Below, piece after piece: positions 44,137 to 53,007 of a stretch of 64,000 bases of DNA. The notes below the pieces were generated by a model that did no database searches, had not been told where the DNA came from, and saw nothing but the letters and a program-made list of their open reading frames with translations. This DNA comes from Streptomyces sp. RB17. GTDB lineage: Bacteria > Actinomycetota > Actinomycetes > Streptomycetales > Streptomycetaceae. The stretch is from assembly GCF_009604455.1 (NCBI RefSeq), contig NZ_WEGL01000002.1, positions 1,178,001 to 1,242,000 on the forward strand, in the 5' to 3' direction. Within the stretch, counting starts at the first letter, position 1; each line of letters starts with the position of its first letter. A program made the position numbers and the translations under genes.

Positions 44137-44310
44137 TCAGCGCTGGTAGGGCCCGATGATGGGGGCGGGGAGGGCGTAGAGGCGGAAGACGTAGTCGTGG
44201 GCGTCGTCGCCGACCGGGGGCTGTGGACCGGCCCAGCCGCAGCAGCGTTCGCCGAAGCCGTTGCGATGCGCCTGAACGCCAGCCACGTCCACCGGTGGGC
44301 CGCCTCCGAG
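44137..44310 (-). pseudogene. PEBP (YbhB/YbcL Raf-kinase-inhibitor-like) relic
   Basis: The minus strand reads NGFGERCCGWAGPQPPVGDD, then AHDYVFRLYALPAPI. This is the hallmark GxNDFGxxGYGGPxPPxGDxxHxYxFxLYAL of phosphatidylethanolamine-binding-like proteins. Only the central part is left; the stop follows at once (TGA at 44137). The bases 43973-44136 and 44311-44383 hold nothing recognisable. Confidence 0.65.
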
Positions 44311-44383
44311 TCGTCTGCCGGGCGGGTATCGAAAGTGCCTGGTGAGGATGGCGGAGAGCCCATCTGTGATCCAGAATGATTGG

Positions 44384-44926
44384 ATGGTCACGCTTGAGAC
44401 TCCCCGTTTGATCCTGCGTCGCTGGCGCGAGGAAGACGTTGCGCCCATGGCTGCCGTCAATGCGGACCCCGAGGTCATGCGGTGGATCCGTGACGGCAGC
44501 GTCCGTGACGAACAGCAGACTCGCGGCGGGATCCAGGCATGGGAGAGCGAGTGGGAGTCACAGGGCTTCGGCCTGTTCGCCGTGGAGATCCGGTCCACCG
44601 GCGAGCTGGCCGGGTTCACCGGCCTTTCGGTGCCCGACTTCTTGCCGGAGGTACTGCCGGCGGTCGAGGTCGGCTGGCGGCTGGGACGTTCCCACTGGGG
44701 ACAGGGCTTGGCCACCGAGGCCGCTGAGGCCGCTGTACGGTTCGGGTTCGAAGAGCGCGGGCTGGAGCGGATCGTCAGCATCGCTCAAGTGGGCAACGGC
44801 GCCTCCGAACGGATCATGACCAAACTGGGGATGCATCCGGTCCGTGAGACCGTCAATCCCACCTGCGGTCGGCGAGTACGGGTGTTCGAGTTGTCGTCGG
44901 ACCAGTACGTCACAACCACTCGTTGA
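44384..44926 (+). CDS. GNAT acetyltransferase (RimJ/RimL-like)
   Basis: 180 residues. MVTLETPRLILRRWREEDVA is the classic RimJ/RimL N-terminus; the acetyl-CoA loop reads SHWGQGLATEAAEAAVRFGF and the tail SIAQVGNGASERIMTKLGM. It likely acetylates an amino group, substrate unknown. Upstream in-frame starts at 44342 and 44348 would add 12-14 residues; the ATG at 44384 fits family alignments best. Stands alone. Confidence 0.85.
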   Translation: MVTLETPRLILRRWREEDVAPMAAVNADPEVMRWIRDGSVRDEQQTRGGIQAWESEWESQGFGLFAVEIRSTGELAGFTGLSVPDFLPEVLPAVEVGWRLGRSHWGQGLATEAAEAAVRFGFEERGLERIVSIAQVGNGASERIMTKLGMHPVRETVNPTCGRRVRVFELSSDQYVTTTR

Positions 44927-45196
44927 CGGCGGCACGTTCAGGCGCGGGGGCGAGATCAACCAGCGTCCCCGCCGGCCGTCCCTGCACAGCGGAGCGTCGC
45001 ACAACTCGAAGCGACGATCCGCTCCATGACGGAGCACAGGACCGGAGCGAGGCCGTCTGCACGTCCGCTGAACCGCGAAGCCGCTGATCAAGTTCGAAGT
45101 GCGTTCGACGGCTTGACTCGACACAGATCCGGACCGCACTCGACGCAGATCCGCCCGGAACCCGGTCAGGTCGCCCCCCGACTACTGTTGCTGCGC

Positions 45197-46114
45197 ATGA
45201 CGGCCACCGAGAGGGACATCACCGAGGACTTGATCCGGGATCTGCTGCGCGAGCAGCACCCCGACCTTGCGGATCGCCCCCTGAAGCTGGGAGCGCTCGG
45301 CTGGGACAATCAAGTGTGGCGGCTCGGTGACGACCTCGCCGTCCGGATGCCCTGGGCGACGCGGTCCGCGGACGCGCTGCTGCGCAAGGAACACGCCTGG
45401 CTGCCCCTCCTCGCCCCGCACCTTCCTCTCCAGATCCCCGTCCCGCAGCGTCTTGGTGAGCCTTCCGAACGGTTTCCGCGGCCCTGGCTTGTCACCACCT
45501 GGGTACCGGGCGAGCCCGCCGACCGCGCCCCCGCGACGCGCCCCGAGGAGGCGGCCATCGCCCTGGCCGCGTTCCTGACCGCCCTCCACCGCCCCGCCCC
45601 CGACGGGGCACCAGCAGGCCGTGACCGTGGTGGCCCGCTGGCCGACACCGCGGAAGGCTTCGCCCAAGGGCTCGCCTCGGCCACCGAGCTGGGGCTGATT
45701 CGCGACCCGGACGCCGTCCGCGCGGTCTGGGAGGACGCCGCCGCCGCGCCCGACTGGGCAGGCCCACCACTTTGGCTCCACGGCGACCTGCATCCGGCCA
45801 ACATCCTGACTACGAACGGCACCTTCTCCGGCGTGATCGACTTCGGCGACCTCTTCGCCGGCGACCCGGCCTGCGACCTCGCCGCCGCTTGGATCCTCCT
45901 GCCGGACGGCGCCGTCGACCGCTTCCACGAGGCCTACCGGCCGAGCCCGGACGTCGCGACCCTACGCCGCGCCCGCGGCTGGGCGGTGCTGCGCGCCCTC
46001 GCCTGCCTCCACATCGGAGACGCCGGCCTCCGCGGCCGCCCGGGAGGCAAGCCCACCTGGGGCCCACCCGCCCACGCCGCACTGCAACGCCTCACCGCAA
46101 CAATCCACCAGTGA
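45197..46114 (+). CDS. Aminoglycoside phosphotransferase (APH) family protein
   Basis: 305 residues from the ATG at 45197. The kinase fold is visible: LGALGWDNQVWRLGDDLAVR (nucleotide loop), KEHAWLPLLAPHLPLQIPVP, the catalytic WLHGDLHPANILTT (HGDxxxxN) and the metal-binding GVIDFGDLFAGDPACDLA. It should phosphorylate a small molecule; whether it gives antibiotic resistance is not known. An in-frame extension up to 45026 lacks family similarity. Confidence 0.9.
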   Translation: MTATERDITEDLIRDLLREQHPDLADRPLKLGALGWDNQVWRLGDDLAVRMPWATRSADALLRKEHAWLPLLAPHLPLQIPVPQRLGEPSERFPRPWLVTTWVPGEPADRAPATRPEEAAIALAAFLTALHRPAPDGAPAGRDRGGPLADTAEGFAQGLASATELGLIRDPDAVRAVWEDAAAAPDWAGPPLWLHGDLHPANILTTNGTFSGVIDFGDLFAGDPACDLAAAWILLPDGAVDRFHEAYRPSPDVATLRRARGWAVLRALACLHIGDAGLRGRPGGKPTWGPPAHAALQRLTATIHQ

Positions 46115-46180
46115 TCAAGCAGGGCCGCCCCATCGGCCGCCATGTGGGCGCCTGATGGAAGGCTGCGGAGGGAGAACGAC

Positions 46181-47064
46181 ATGGGTGGCTTCAAATGCCG
46201 GTGCGGCGACATCTTCAGCGGCACCAGCAACCCGGGGCAGCAGTTCCGGCTCGTCCCTGACGAGCTCTTCGAGCAGATCGCCTGGCCCGCTCCTGCCGCC
46301 GCTCGCCGCCCTGCCTCCGGCGCACCCAGCGTCGTCGTCGCGGCAGCGGACAACCGCGGCGCCTCCGCCGCGGCGTTCGCGGCGCGTGCCGGGCTGCGCT
46401 GCGTCGTCCTCACCTCTACCGATACCTGCCGTCGGCGATGGACCCGTTCCTGCGCGCACGGCGCTGTGGTGCTGCCCGTGCCGGCGGAGGTGCGCTGGCC
46501 GCTGGCCCGGCGGATCGCCGAGCGCCGATCTCGGTGTCCCCGCGGCCGTCTTCGTCCCGACCGGCTACGGCGAACTGCTCTTCGGCATCGGAATGGGCTT
46601 CGCCGAACTGCGCCGCCTCGAGGTGACCGACCGGGTCCCCCGGCTGATCGCCTGCGAACCGGCCGCCGGTGAACCGCTGGCCGCGGCGCTGCGACAGGGC
46701 CTGCCGGCAGCGCATGTGGAGGTCGGCGCCAACGACGCGTACGGCATCAGCTGCCCGGTGAACGGCTACCGTGGCGTCCTCGCGGTGCGCGGCAGCGGGG
46801 CCGCGCGGTCCTGGTCACGGACGAGCAACTGCACGCCGCCCAAGCCGAGCTGGGCCGCGCCGGTGTGTGGGCCGAGCTCTCGGCGGCGGCCGGCCTGGCG
46901 GGGCTGCGGACCTGCGTCGACGAGGACTTCACGGGCCGGAGGTGTGCGTGTCCGCCTCCAGCGGGTTCAAGGATCGGGCCGTCGGCCGGAACCGCAGCGA
47001 GCCCGTTGTGCCGGAGTGGTCGGCCGTGCGGGCCCGCCTGCGGGCGGCCGGGCTCGATGAGTGA
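46181..47064 (+). pseudogene. Threonine-synthase-like PLP-dependent enzyme, frameshifted
   Basis: Blocks of a threonine synthase-type lyase appear in order but in three frames. SVVVAAADNRGASAAAFAAR and AGLRCVVL are in the first; VPTGYGELLFGIGMGFAELR, VTDRVPRLIACEPAAG and VGANDAYGISCPVNGYRGVL in the second; LHAAQAELGRAGVWAELSAA and CVSASSGFKDRAVGR in the third. At least three frameshifts (near 46440-46530, 46800 and 46940). No PLP-lysine motif is visible in the opening part. A C-rich start at 46181 (FKCRCGDIF) may belong to another small gene. Confidence 0.7.
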
Positions 47065-47103
47065 GCGTACGGTGACCGGCCATGGTTGCGGAGCCCTGCC
47101 GGC

Positions 47104-48294
47104 TCAGTGATGGTGGTGGTGCTCGCCCTGCCCATGTGCGTGGTCGTGTTCGTGTTCGCCCTGGTTCGGTGAGCCGCCCATCATGCGCAGCATCGCCGGG
47201 CCGCCGGTGCGCAGGAAACGGACCAGGAGGGCGGCGGCCAGCAGCAGGAAGGCGATGTTGAGCCAGGTCGTGTAGTTCCAGCTGACGCCCTCCTCGGGGA
47301 TCTTCGCATCGGCCTGGTCGGGGATGAGGCCCAGCCCCCCGAAGGCGAACTCCACGACGTAGCCGGCCACCGCCATCGCGGCGAAGAACGTGCTGAGCAG
47401 GAAGGCGGCCATCCGGGCGCCGTAGTACTTCCGGTAGATGTTCAGGATCGGCAGGATCAGCAGGTCGGCGTAGATGAAGGCGATGACACCGCCGAAACTG
47501 ATGCCGCCCTTCCACAGCACCACGGCCAGCGGCACGTTCCCGATGGAGCAGACGAACGTGGCGATGGCCACCACCGGGCCGATCAGCGGCCCGACCAGCT
47601 TGGCGGCGAGCGGGTGGTCGGCCAGGAAGAAGCCGCGCCAGAAGTCGTCCGGCACCCACGCTGCGATCGCCCCGGCGATCAGCAGCCCCGCCACCAGGTC
47701 GCGGAGGATCGCCGCCCACTCCATGACGAAGATGTGCGAGACGGAGGTGAGGCCGTCGCGGGAGAGGAGCCGGCGGAGAAAGCCGCCCGCGCCGCCCACG
47801 GACATGTCCATGGCCGCGTGCCCCTCCATCGACCCGGCCAGCCCGCGTTCGGCCTGCTCCCGTGCGTGGCGCAGCAACCGCTCACGCAGCAGGAGCCGGA
47901 ACAGCACCGCGAGTACGACGATCATGATCGGGCCGCCGACGAACTCCGCGGCGGTGAACTGCCATCCCATCAACAGGGCCAGGATCACGCCCAGTTCGAC
48001 CACCAGGTTGGTCGAGGCGATCTCGAAGCTCATCGCCGCCGTGAAATCCGCTCCCTTGCGGAACAGCGAGCGCGCGAGCGCGACGGCGGCGTACGAGCAG
48101 GACGATGAGGCCGCACCGAGCCCTGCGGACAGGGCGAGCGTGCGGGGCCGGTCGTCCCCCAGCAGTCGTACGACCGTCTCGCGGCGAACCACCGCCTGCA
48201 CGACGGCGGACAAGGTGAAGCCGAGGATCAATGCCCAGGTGATCTCCCAGGTCATCGAGCCGGCAATGGACAACGCGTGCCCGATCGCATGCAT
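47104..48294 (-). CDS. Permease of the DUF318/ArsP-like family with His-rich tail
   Basis: 396 residues from the ATG at 48294 (AAAGG upstream). Eight to ten membrane segments, with duplicated cysteine-containing loops SAGLGAASSSCSYAAVALAR and ATFVCSIGNVPLAVVLWKGG that define this permease group. The C-terminus is HDHAHGQGEHHHHH, a likely metal-binding tail. A perfect CsoR-type palindrome lies 44 bp upstream. Together these suggest metal-dependent (copper or similar) expression and transport, but arsenic-organics export is the best-known role of relatives. Confidence 0.88.
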   Translation of the reverse strand: MHAIGHALSIAGSMTWEITWALILGFTLSAVVQAVVRRETVVRLLGDDRPRTLALSAGLGAASSSCSYAAVALARSLFRKGADFTAAMSFEIASTNLVVELGVILALLMGWQFTAAEFVGGPIMIVVLAVLFRLLLRERLLRHAREQAERGLAGSMEGHAAMDMSVGGAGGFLRRLLSRDGLTSVSHIFVMEWAAILRDLVAGLLIAGAIAAWVPDDFWRGFFLADHPLAAKLVGPLIGPVVAIATFVCSIGNVPLAVVLWKGGISFGGVIAFIYADLLILPILNIYRKYYGARMAAFLLSTFFAAMAVAGYVVEFAFGGLGLIPDQADAKIPEEGVSWNYTTWLNIAFLLLAAALLVRFLRTGGPAMLRMMGGSPNQGEHEHDHAHGQGEHHHHH

Positions 48295-48337
48295 GGTGCA
48301 CACCTTTCGCCGTCGTCCTCGGTCAGCAGGTCTCGAT

Positions 48338-48360
48338 TCTATACCCCATGGGGGTATAGA
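48338..48360. promoter_or_regulatory. CsoR-like operator, perfect 10-bp inverted repeat
   Basis: TCTATACCCC and GGGGTATAGA flank ATG, ten of ten bases complementary. ATACCCC-N-GGGGTAT is the core of operators bound by CsoR/RcnR-family metal sensors. It is 44 bp upstream of the His-tailed permease and 45 bp before the GyrB-like relic on the other strand. No CsoR gene is in the window. Confidence 0.7.
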
Positions 48361-48404
48361 TGGGGGGCTCGATGGACTTCCGGGCCGCCGCCACGCGCAT
48401 GTGA

Positions 48405-49579
48405 GTGCCCATCTCCCGGCACCTTCGCGTCGCGTACGACGCCAGCCACATCGAGGTGCTGGAGGGCTGGGAAGCCATCCGGAGACGGCCGGGATGTACG
48501 TCGGCTCGACCGGCGAACGCGGGCTTCGTCAACTGGTGTTCGAGGCCGTCGACCGGGCGGTGAACGAGGTCCTGGCCGGCCGTGCCCGCACCGTCGACGT
48601 CACCCTCACGCGCGACGGCGGCGTGCGCGTCGCCGACGACGGACCGGGCCTGCCCGTGGCGGCCGCCGGCGACACCGACGGTCCGTGCCTCGAAGACCTG
48701 TTGACCCGCATGTGCGCCGGGGCTCGGCCGGGCGGTCGCCACGCCGTGGACGTGGGTCCCTTCGGAATGGGGCCCTGCGTCACCAACGCCCTGTCGAGCC
48801 GACTGACGGCCGAGGTGCGGCGCCAGGGGGGTCCGCCGGGTCCAGGAGTACGCGCGTGGCGTCGCGGTCGGGCCGCCCGCTGCCGTCGAGGCGGCGACCG
48901 GAAGCGGCACCGCCATCGCCTTCCGGCCGACGCCGACGTCTTCGGGACGGCCCGGTGTTCGTTCAGCGTGCTCGCGGAGCGATTCAGGGAACTGGCGTTC
49001 CTGAACCGGGGTCTGGGTATCTCGCTGAGCGACGAACGCGGGCCGAACGGCGCCCGGTCGGTGCATGCGCGGTATCCGGGTGCGGTGCGGGAGTTCGTCG
49101 CCTTCCTCGACGCGCGGGCGGAGACGGCCGTACACCCGGACATCATCGGCATCGAGCAGGACGACCCGCTGATGGCGGGGACGATCGAGGTGGCCCTGCG
49201 GTGGAGCAGTTCCCGCGAGGGCCGGATCCGCAGCTTTGCCAACAGCCGGCCCACTCCCGAAGGGGGCACGCACCTGGCGGGCTTCCGCGACGGGGTGGCA
49301 GCCGCGATCAACAGCCGCGCCCGGCAACGGTGGTTGCTGACGACGGCGGACCCCGGCCTCGGCGCCGACCGGATCTGCGCGGGCCTGACGGCGGTCGTAT
49401 CGGTGAAGCTGGACCGTCCCGAGTTCCACGGCGCCACATGTGGCGTGCTGGGCGGCGCCGCCGTGCGCTCCTGCGTGGGGGAGGCCGTACGGGAGCACCT
49501 CGGTACGTGGCCGGCGCGCCACCCCGAGCACGCCGGGGCCGTCATCGGCCACGTCGTCCGGGGCGCAGGCGCGGACTGA
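48405..49579 (+). pseudogene. GyrB/ParE-like ATPase-domain gene, frameshifted
   Basis: The GyrB N-terminus is clear: VAYDASHIEVLEGWEAIRRR, then, after a 1-nt loss near 48494, MYVGSTGERGLRQLVFEAVD, and VADDGPGLPV. Near 48830-48930 the frame shifts away and returns. The end reads VKLDRPEFHGATCGVLGGAA and AVREHLGTWPARHPEHA, the transducer end of the ATPase half. TOPRIM and tail are absent. The GHKL residue Asn in VVDN-type motifs is Arg here (EAVDRAVNE). Two or more frameshifts plus this change argue that it is inactive. Confidence 0.75.
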
Positions 49580-49630
49580 GCGGAACGAACTGCCCCACGG
49601 GCTCCGGGGAACGGGACGTGCGGGGCGACC

Positions 49631-50065
49631 TCAGCCGATGAGCGAGCGGAACTGCTCGATCGTACGGCGCCGCATGGTGAGGAAGGCCAGCCAGGAGCCG
49701 TCGGCGTAGTGCAGCCGGAAGCGGGCCATCAGCTGCGTACGGGGCCGGCGTTCGACCCGGGTCACCCACGCCCGCGGCACCTCCCACACCGGGGTGCCGT
49801 CCAGGGGCTGGACCAGTCCGACGCGTTGGTCGGTCACCCGCAGCAGCAGCGCTCCCGAGGTGCGCGGCATGCCCGCGGCGATGCTGTCCGTTCCGCCGGA
49901 CTGCGCGCCCACGGAGTTGACCATATGGTTCGCGATGGACGCCCCGATGCCGACGCCCTTGGCGCTCTTGGCCGACACGACGGAGGCGTAGGCCAACAGC
50001 TGTTCACTGGCCGCCAGTTGACTGTGGGCGGAACGTTCACGAAGGGCGGACATGCTCATGATCAT
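49631..50065 (-). CDS. Hypothetical protein, 144 residues, PH-like
   Basis: The reading frame MIMSMSALRERSAHSQLAAS continues to an LLLRVTDQRVGLVQPLDGTP block and closes with TQLMARFRLHYADGSWLAFL. The second half looks like a small pleckstrin-homology-like beta domain that reads a protein or lipid surface, with a Gly/Ser-rich helical N-terminus. Alternative starts lie at 50059 and 50053. No neighbours suggest a role. Confidence 0.65.
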   Translation of the reverse strand: MIMSMSALRERSAHSQLAASEQLLAYASVVSAKSAKGVGIGASIANHMVNSVGAQSGGTDSIAAGMPRTSGALLLRVTDQRVGLVQPLDGTPVWEVPRAWVTRVERRPRTQLMARFRLHYADGSWLAFLTMRRRTIEQFRSLIG

Positions 50066-50247
50066 AGGTCACTGAGAGCAAGCATGCGCCAATGGGTGCG
50101 AGCTGTGTCTCACCCCGACCTACGCCTCCTGGCCAACCCGATCGAGGCGCACCTCGGTCCTCTCCGCCGATCCGCCATGGCCAACTCCCAGACCCCGCGA
50201 CCACACGATGCACACTCGTGCGCTCCACACCTGCCTGTGCCGGCGCA

Positions 50248-50393
50248 ATGCCCGATCCGGTCATCGACATCGCGTTCATCGACGCCGACAAGGGCAACTA
50301 CCCGCCCGGCTACGAGGAGATCGTGCCCCGGCTGCGTCCCGGCCGGCTGGTGGTGCTGGACAACGTCTTCCTCGGCGGCCGCGTCTTCTGCCT
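50248..50393 (+). pseudogene. O-methyltransferase relic
   Basis: An ATG at 50248 leads into VIDIAFIDADKGNYPPGYEE, then IVPRLRPGRLVVLDNVFLGG. This is the SAM-domain core of CCoAOMT-type O-methyltransferases (FDLxFIDADKxxYxxYYE; LRPGGLIxxDN). The N-terminal part is missing and the C-terminus is cut off by the convergent glycosyltransferase stop. Bases 50066-50247 show nothing else. Confidence 0.65.
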
Positions 50394-52294
50394 CAGCCCT
50401 GCCGGCTGCAGTCGTACAGACGGAAGCTGCCCTTGGTGCGCCAGCCGTACTCCCCGGAGCGGAGGCGCGTGCAGTGGGACTTCACCCACGTGGTGGCCGG
50501 GGTGGTGGGCCGCACAGGAGTGAGCAGCACATAGCGGAGTTGGTGCGTGGTGACCAGGGTGCCGAGTTGACCGGCGCTGGGGAAGGGGGTCTTGCCGGTG
50601 AAGCCACCCATGACCAGCATGGGCTGGGACTCCGCGCGCAGCAGACGTTCCGCGGGGTAGGCGGCCTGGGTGGCGAGCAGGTACTTCTCGCCGTGGCGAT
50701 GCGCGGTGAGGTAGTCGAGCAGGGTGGTGTCGCGGTCGCTGGGCTGGTCGAGCCCGACCCGGCGCAGTGCCGATCGATGGTGTACGGCGTTATGGTACGC
50801 CTTGCCGACCGGGCCGGCTGTGGGCGAGGTCGAGGCGCCCGCGTAGAGCGGGTTGAGGGAGGCGGCGGCCCAGCCGGCGGGGAGGAGCAGCGTGGCCGCG
50901 ATTCCGGTGGCCAGAGAGCCCTGGACCATGCTTCGGGAGGCGCTTGAATCGCTGGTCCACAGTCCGAGAGCGCCGCACGCCGCAAGGCCCACGGCGAGCA
51001 ACAGCAGCCAGGAGGCGAACAGGGTCGGCAGATCGAGGACCAGCGCCCAGGCCACCGTCAGCACGATGGCCGACGGCAGCCACACGCGCCGCCGACCGCC
51101 TGCCTCGTACTCGGACCGGAAGAGGGCGAGCCCGCCCCCGGACAGCGCCGCGATCGACGGTGCCAATACGGCCGTGTAGTAAGGGTGGTTGCCGTTCGAG
51201 ACGCTGAACACCACGGCGTGGACGGCCAGCCAACCACCCCACAGGAGGAAACCGGCACGCAGCAGGTCGGTCCGCGGTGCGCGGGCGCGCCATACCAGTC
51301 CCAGTACGGCGGCGAGCACCGCGAGCGGCAGGAACCAGGCGACCTGTGGGCCGACAGTGTGGTTGACCAGCATTCCCCAGCCGGTGTTTCCGGAGGTCCG
51401 GCTGGCGGCGGTCCCCGAGACGGCACCGAACGCGGTGTCGTCGTCGCTGAAGCGACTCAGGCCGTTGTAGCCGAAGACCAGGCTGAAGGGATTGTTGTTC
51501 GAGGTGCCATCGATGTACGGGCGGTCCGCGGCGGGCGTCGCCCAGGCGAGCAGTGCCCACGAGCAGGAGACGGCCAGCGTGACGGCACCGCTCAGCAGGA
51601 GGCGCGCGGCCCGTTGCAACGGCGAACCGCCGGCGGCGAGCAGGTAGACGACGGCGAAGACCGGCAGCACCAGCCACGCCTGCAGCATCTTCGTCTGGAA
51701 GGCCAGCCCGACCCAGATGCCGCAGGTGATCAGCGGCAGCAGCCGCCCGGACCGTACGGCCTTCTGCAGGGCCCCGGCGGCTGCCACCAGCAGCAGAGTG
51801 AGCGCGGTGTCCGGGATGGTGGCCCGGTTGAGGACCACGGTGACCGGGGTGAAGGTGAGCGTCAGCGCGGCGACGAGTGCGGCGAACGGTCCGGCCCAGG
51901 CCCGCACGATCCGGTGGAGCAGCCAGACGGTGAGCACGCCCTCGATGACCTGCGGCAGCGCGGCCGCCCATGTGCTCGGGCCGAAGAGCCAGACCGAGAC
52001 GGCCTCGGGCCAGAAGGCACCGGGCAGCTTGTCCAGGGTGATCGAGCCGCTGGGGTCCAGACCGCCGAAGAGGAAGGCCCGCCAACTGCTGGCCATCGAC
52101 CGTATCGCCGCGCTGTAGTAAGGGTGAATCGCGGCGTGCCCGATGCCCCAGGCGTACAGCAGCGCGGCGACGACCAGCACCGCGGCCAGCGCCGGGCGTT
52201 CCCAGCTCGCCGGAACGTCCGGACGGCTGCCGCGCTTGCGCGCTGCCCTGTGGCCGGGGGAGCCGGTGGTCTGGTCGGTGGGGATGGTGGCCAT
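50393..52294 (-). CDS. ArnT/PMT-like membrane glycosyltransferase
   Basis: 633 residues. A short cytoplasmic N-terminus leads to about eleven hydrophobic segments, with the GT39-type signature HPYYSAAIRSMASSWRAFLF and GSITLDKLPGAFWPEAVSVW near the first loop, then a soluble C-terminal domain from about 480. ArnT/PMT-type enzymes move a sugar from a polyprenyl phosphate donor to a lipid, protein or cell-wall acceptor outside the membrane. The substrate is unknown. The start at 52294 follows an ACCACCACC stretch with no strong ribosome site. Confidence 0.88.
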   Translation of the reverse strand: MATIPTDQTTGSPGHRAARKRGSRPDVPASWERPALAAVLVVAALLYAWGIGHAAIHPYYSAAIRSMASSWRAFLFGGLDPSGSITLDKLPGAFWPEAVSVWLFGPSTWAAALPQVIEGVLTVWLLHRIVRAWAGPFAALVAALTLTFTPVTVVLNRATIPDTALTLLLVAAAGALQKAVRSGRLLPLITCGIWVGLAFQTKMLQAWLVLPVFAVVYLLAAGGSPLQRAARLLLSGAVTLAVSCSWALLAWATPAADRPYIDGTSNNNPFSLVFGYNGLSRFSDDDTAFGAVSGTAASRTSGNTGWGMLVNHTVGPQVAWFLPLAVLAAVLGLVWRARAPRTDLLRAGFLLWGGWLAVHAVVFSVSNGNHPYYTAVLAPSIAALSGGGLALFRSEYEAGGRRRVWLPSAIVLTVAWALVLDLPTLFASWLLLLAVGLAACGALGLWTSDSSASRSMVQGSLATGIAATLLLPAGWAAASLNPLYAGASTSPTAGPVGKAYHNAVHHRSALRRVGLDQPSDRDTTLLDYLTAHRHGEKYLLATQAAYPAERLLRAESQPMLVMGGFTGKTPFPSAGQLGTLVTTHQLRYVLLTPVRPTTPATTWVKSHCTRLRSGEYGWRTKGSFRLYDCSRQG

Positions 52295-52971
52295 GGTGGT
52301 GGTCCTCGGATCGGTGGTCTGGCGGGGCGGCGGGTCACAGGCGGCGGGCCGCCTGGAAGCCGCGGGCGAAGACGGTGGTGCGTGCCGTCCGGCGACAGGC
52401 CGTCCGGCAGACCGTCGGTGGTCGTGCCTTCGGCGGCAGATCCGCCGGGGCGGCCGTGGCGGACCTGGGTGCCGAGGCCCGTGCACATGCCGCGGGGGTC
52501 AAGGGCGGCGTCCGACGGCGCCGGGCCGCCGCCTCCAGCGGTGCCGGCGTGGGCCTGTGGAGTCATCCCGGCGCCGGCTGCCCTGCGCGTCGGCAGCGGG
52601 AAGTCCACGACGATGGGCTCCGCGCCGGTCGACACGGCTTCTGGCACTCCCTCGGATCGGATGCCGCTCGGCCCGGCGGCCACGGTGCGGACAGCCAAGG
52701 TGCGGACGGCTACGGCGAGGACGGCCACCACTGGGTGCGGCACGACGAGCGGGGCGCCCGGCGGGCGAACCCGGCCGGGCAGCGGCATTGCGGCGGGCGG
52801 AGGGGACGCTGTGGCGAGGGCCCCGGGACGCGGTGGGCAGGGCAGCGGGTCCTCTCTCAACCGGGCGGCGAGCGCTCGAACGTTCGACGAACGCACACTT
52901 TAGCCGCATGCGGTCACACGACGATCACACGTAGGTCCCTGTCTCGTTCCTGCGACGGAACTCCCCGGGGT
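52295..52971. other. 677 bp without a recognised gene
   Basis: Upstream of the glycosyltransferase. Long open frames exist on both strands, but their translations are arginine-, proline- and glycine-rich with no family resemblance, as expected of shadow frames in GC-rich DNA. CGAACGTTCG at 52877-52886 looks like an SOS box lacking its spacer. Probably holds the glycosyltransferase promoter. Confidence 0.45.
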
Positions 52972-52991
52972 GGGCCCCCACGCGGGGGCCC
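52972..52991. terminator. Strong hairpin downstream of the hydrolase gene
   Basis: GGGCCCCC and GGGGGCCC flank ACGC, an 8-bp all-GC stem with a 4-nt loop. It lies 17 bp past the stop of the secreted hydrolase and should end its transcript; a run of T is absent, as is usual in actinomycetes. Confidence 0.6.
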
Positions 52992-53007
52992 GTTTCACGA
53001 AGTCCGG

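Noticed and set aside
45026..45196. Upstream extension of the phosphotransferase to 45026
   Set aside because: The 57 extra residues have no kinase similarity and would be unusual for the family.
52877..52886. CGAACGTTCG as a LexA/SOS box
   Set aside because: SOS boxes in actinomycetes need four bases between CGAAC and GTTCG; here there are none, and no SOS gene follows.
52295..52971. Long open frames upstream of the glycosyltransferase as a gene
   Set aside because: Translations are Arg/Pro/Gly rich, no motif or ribosome site, and both strands are open alike, as in shadow frames of GC-rich DNA.
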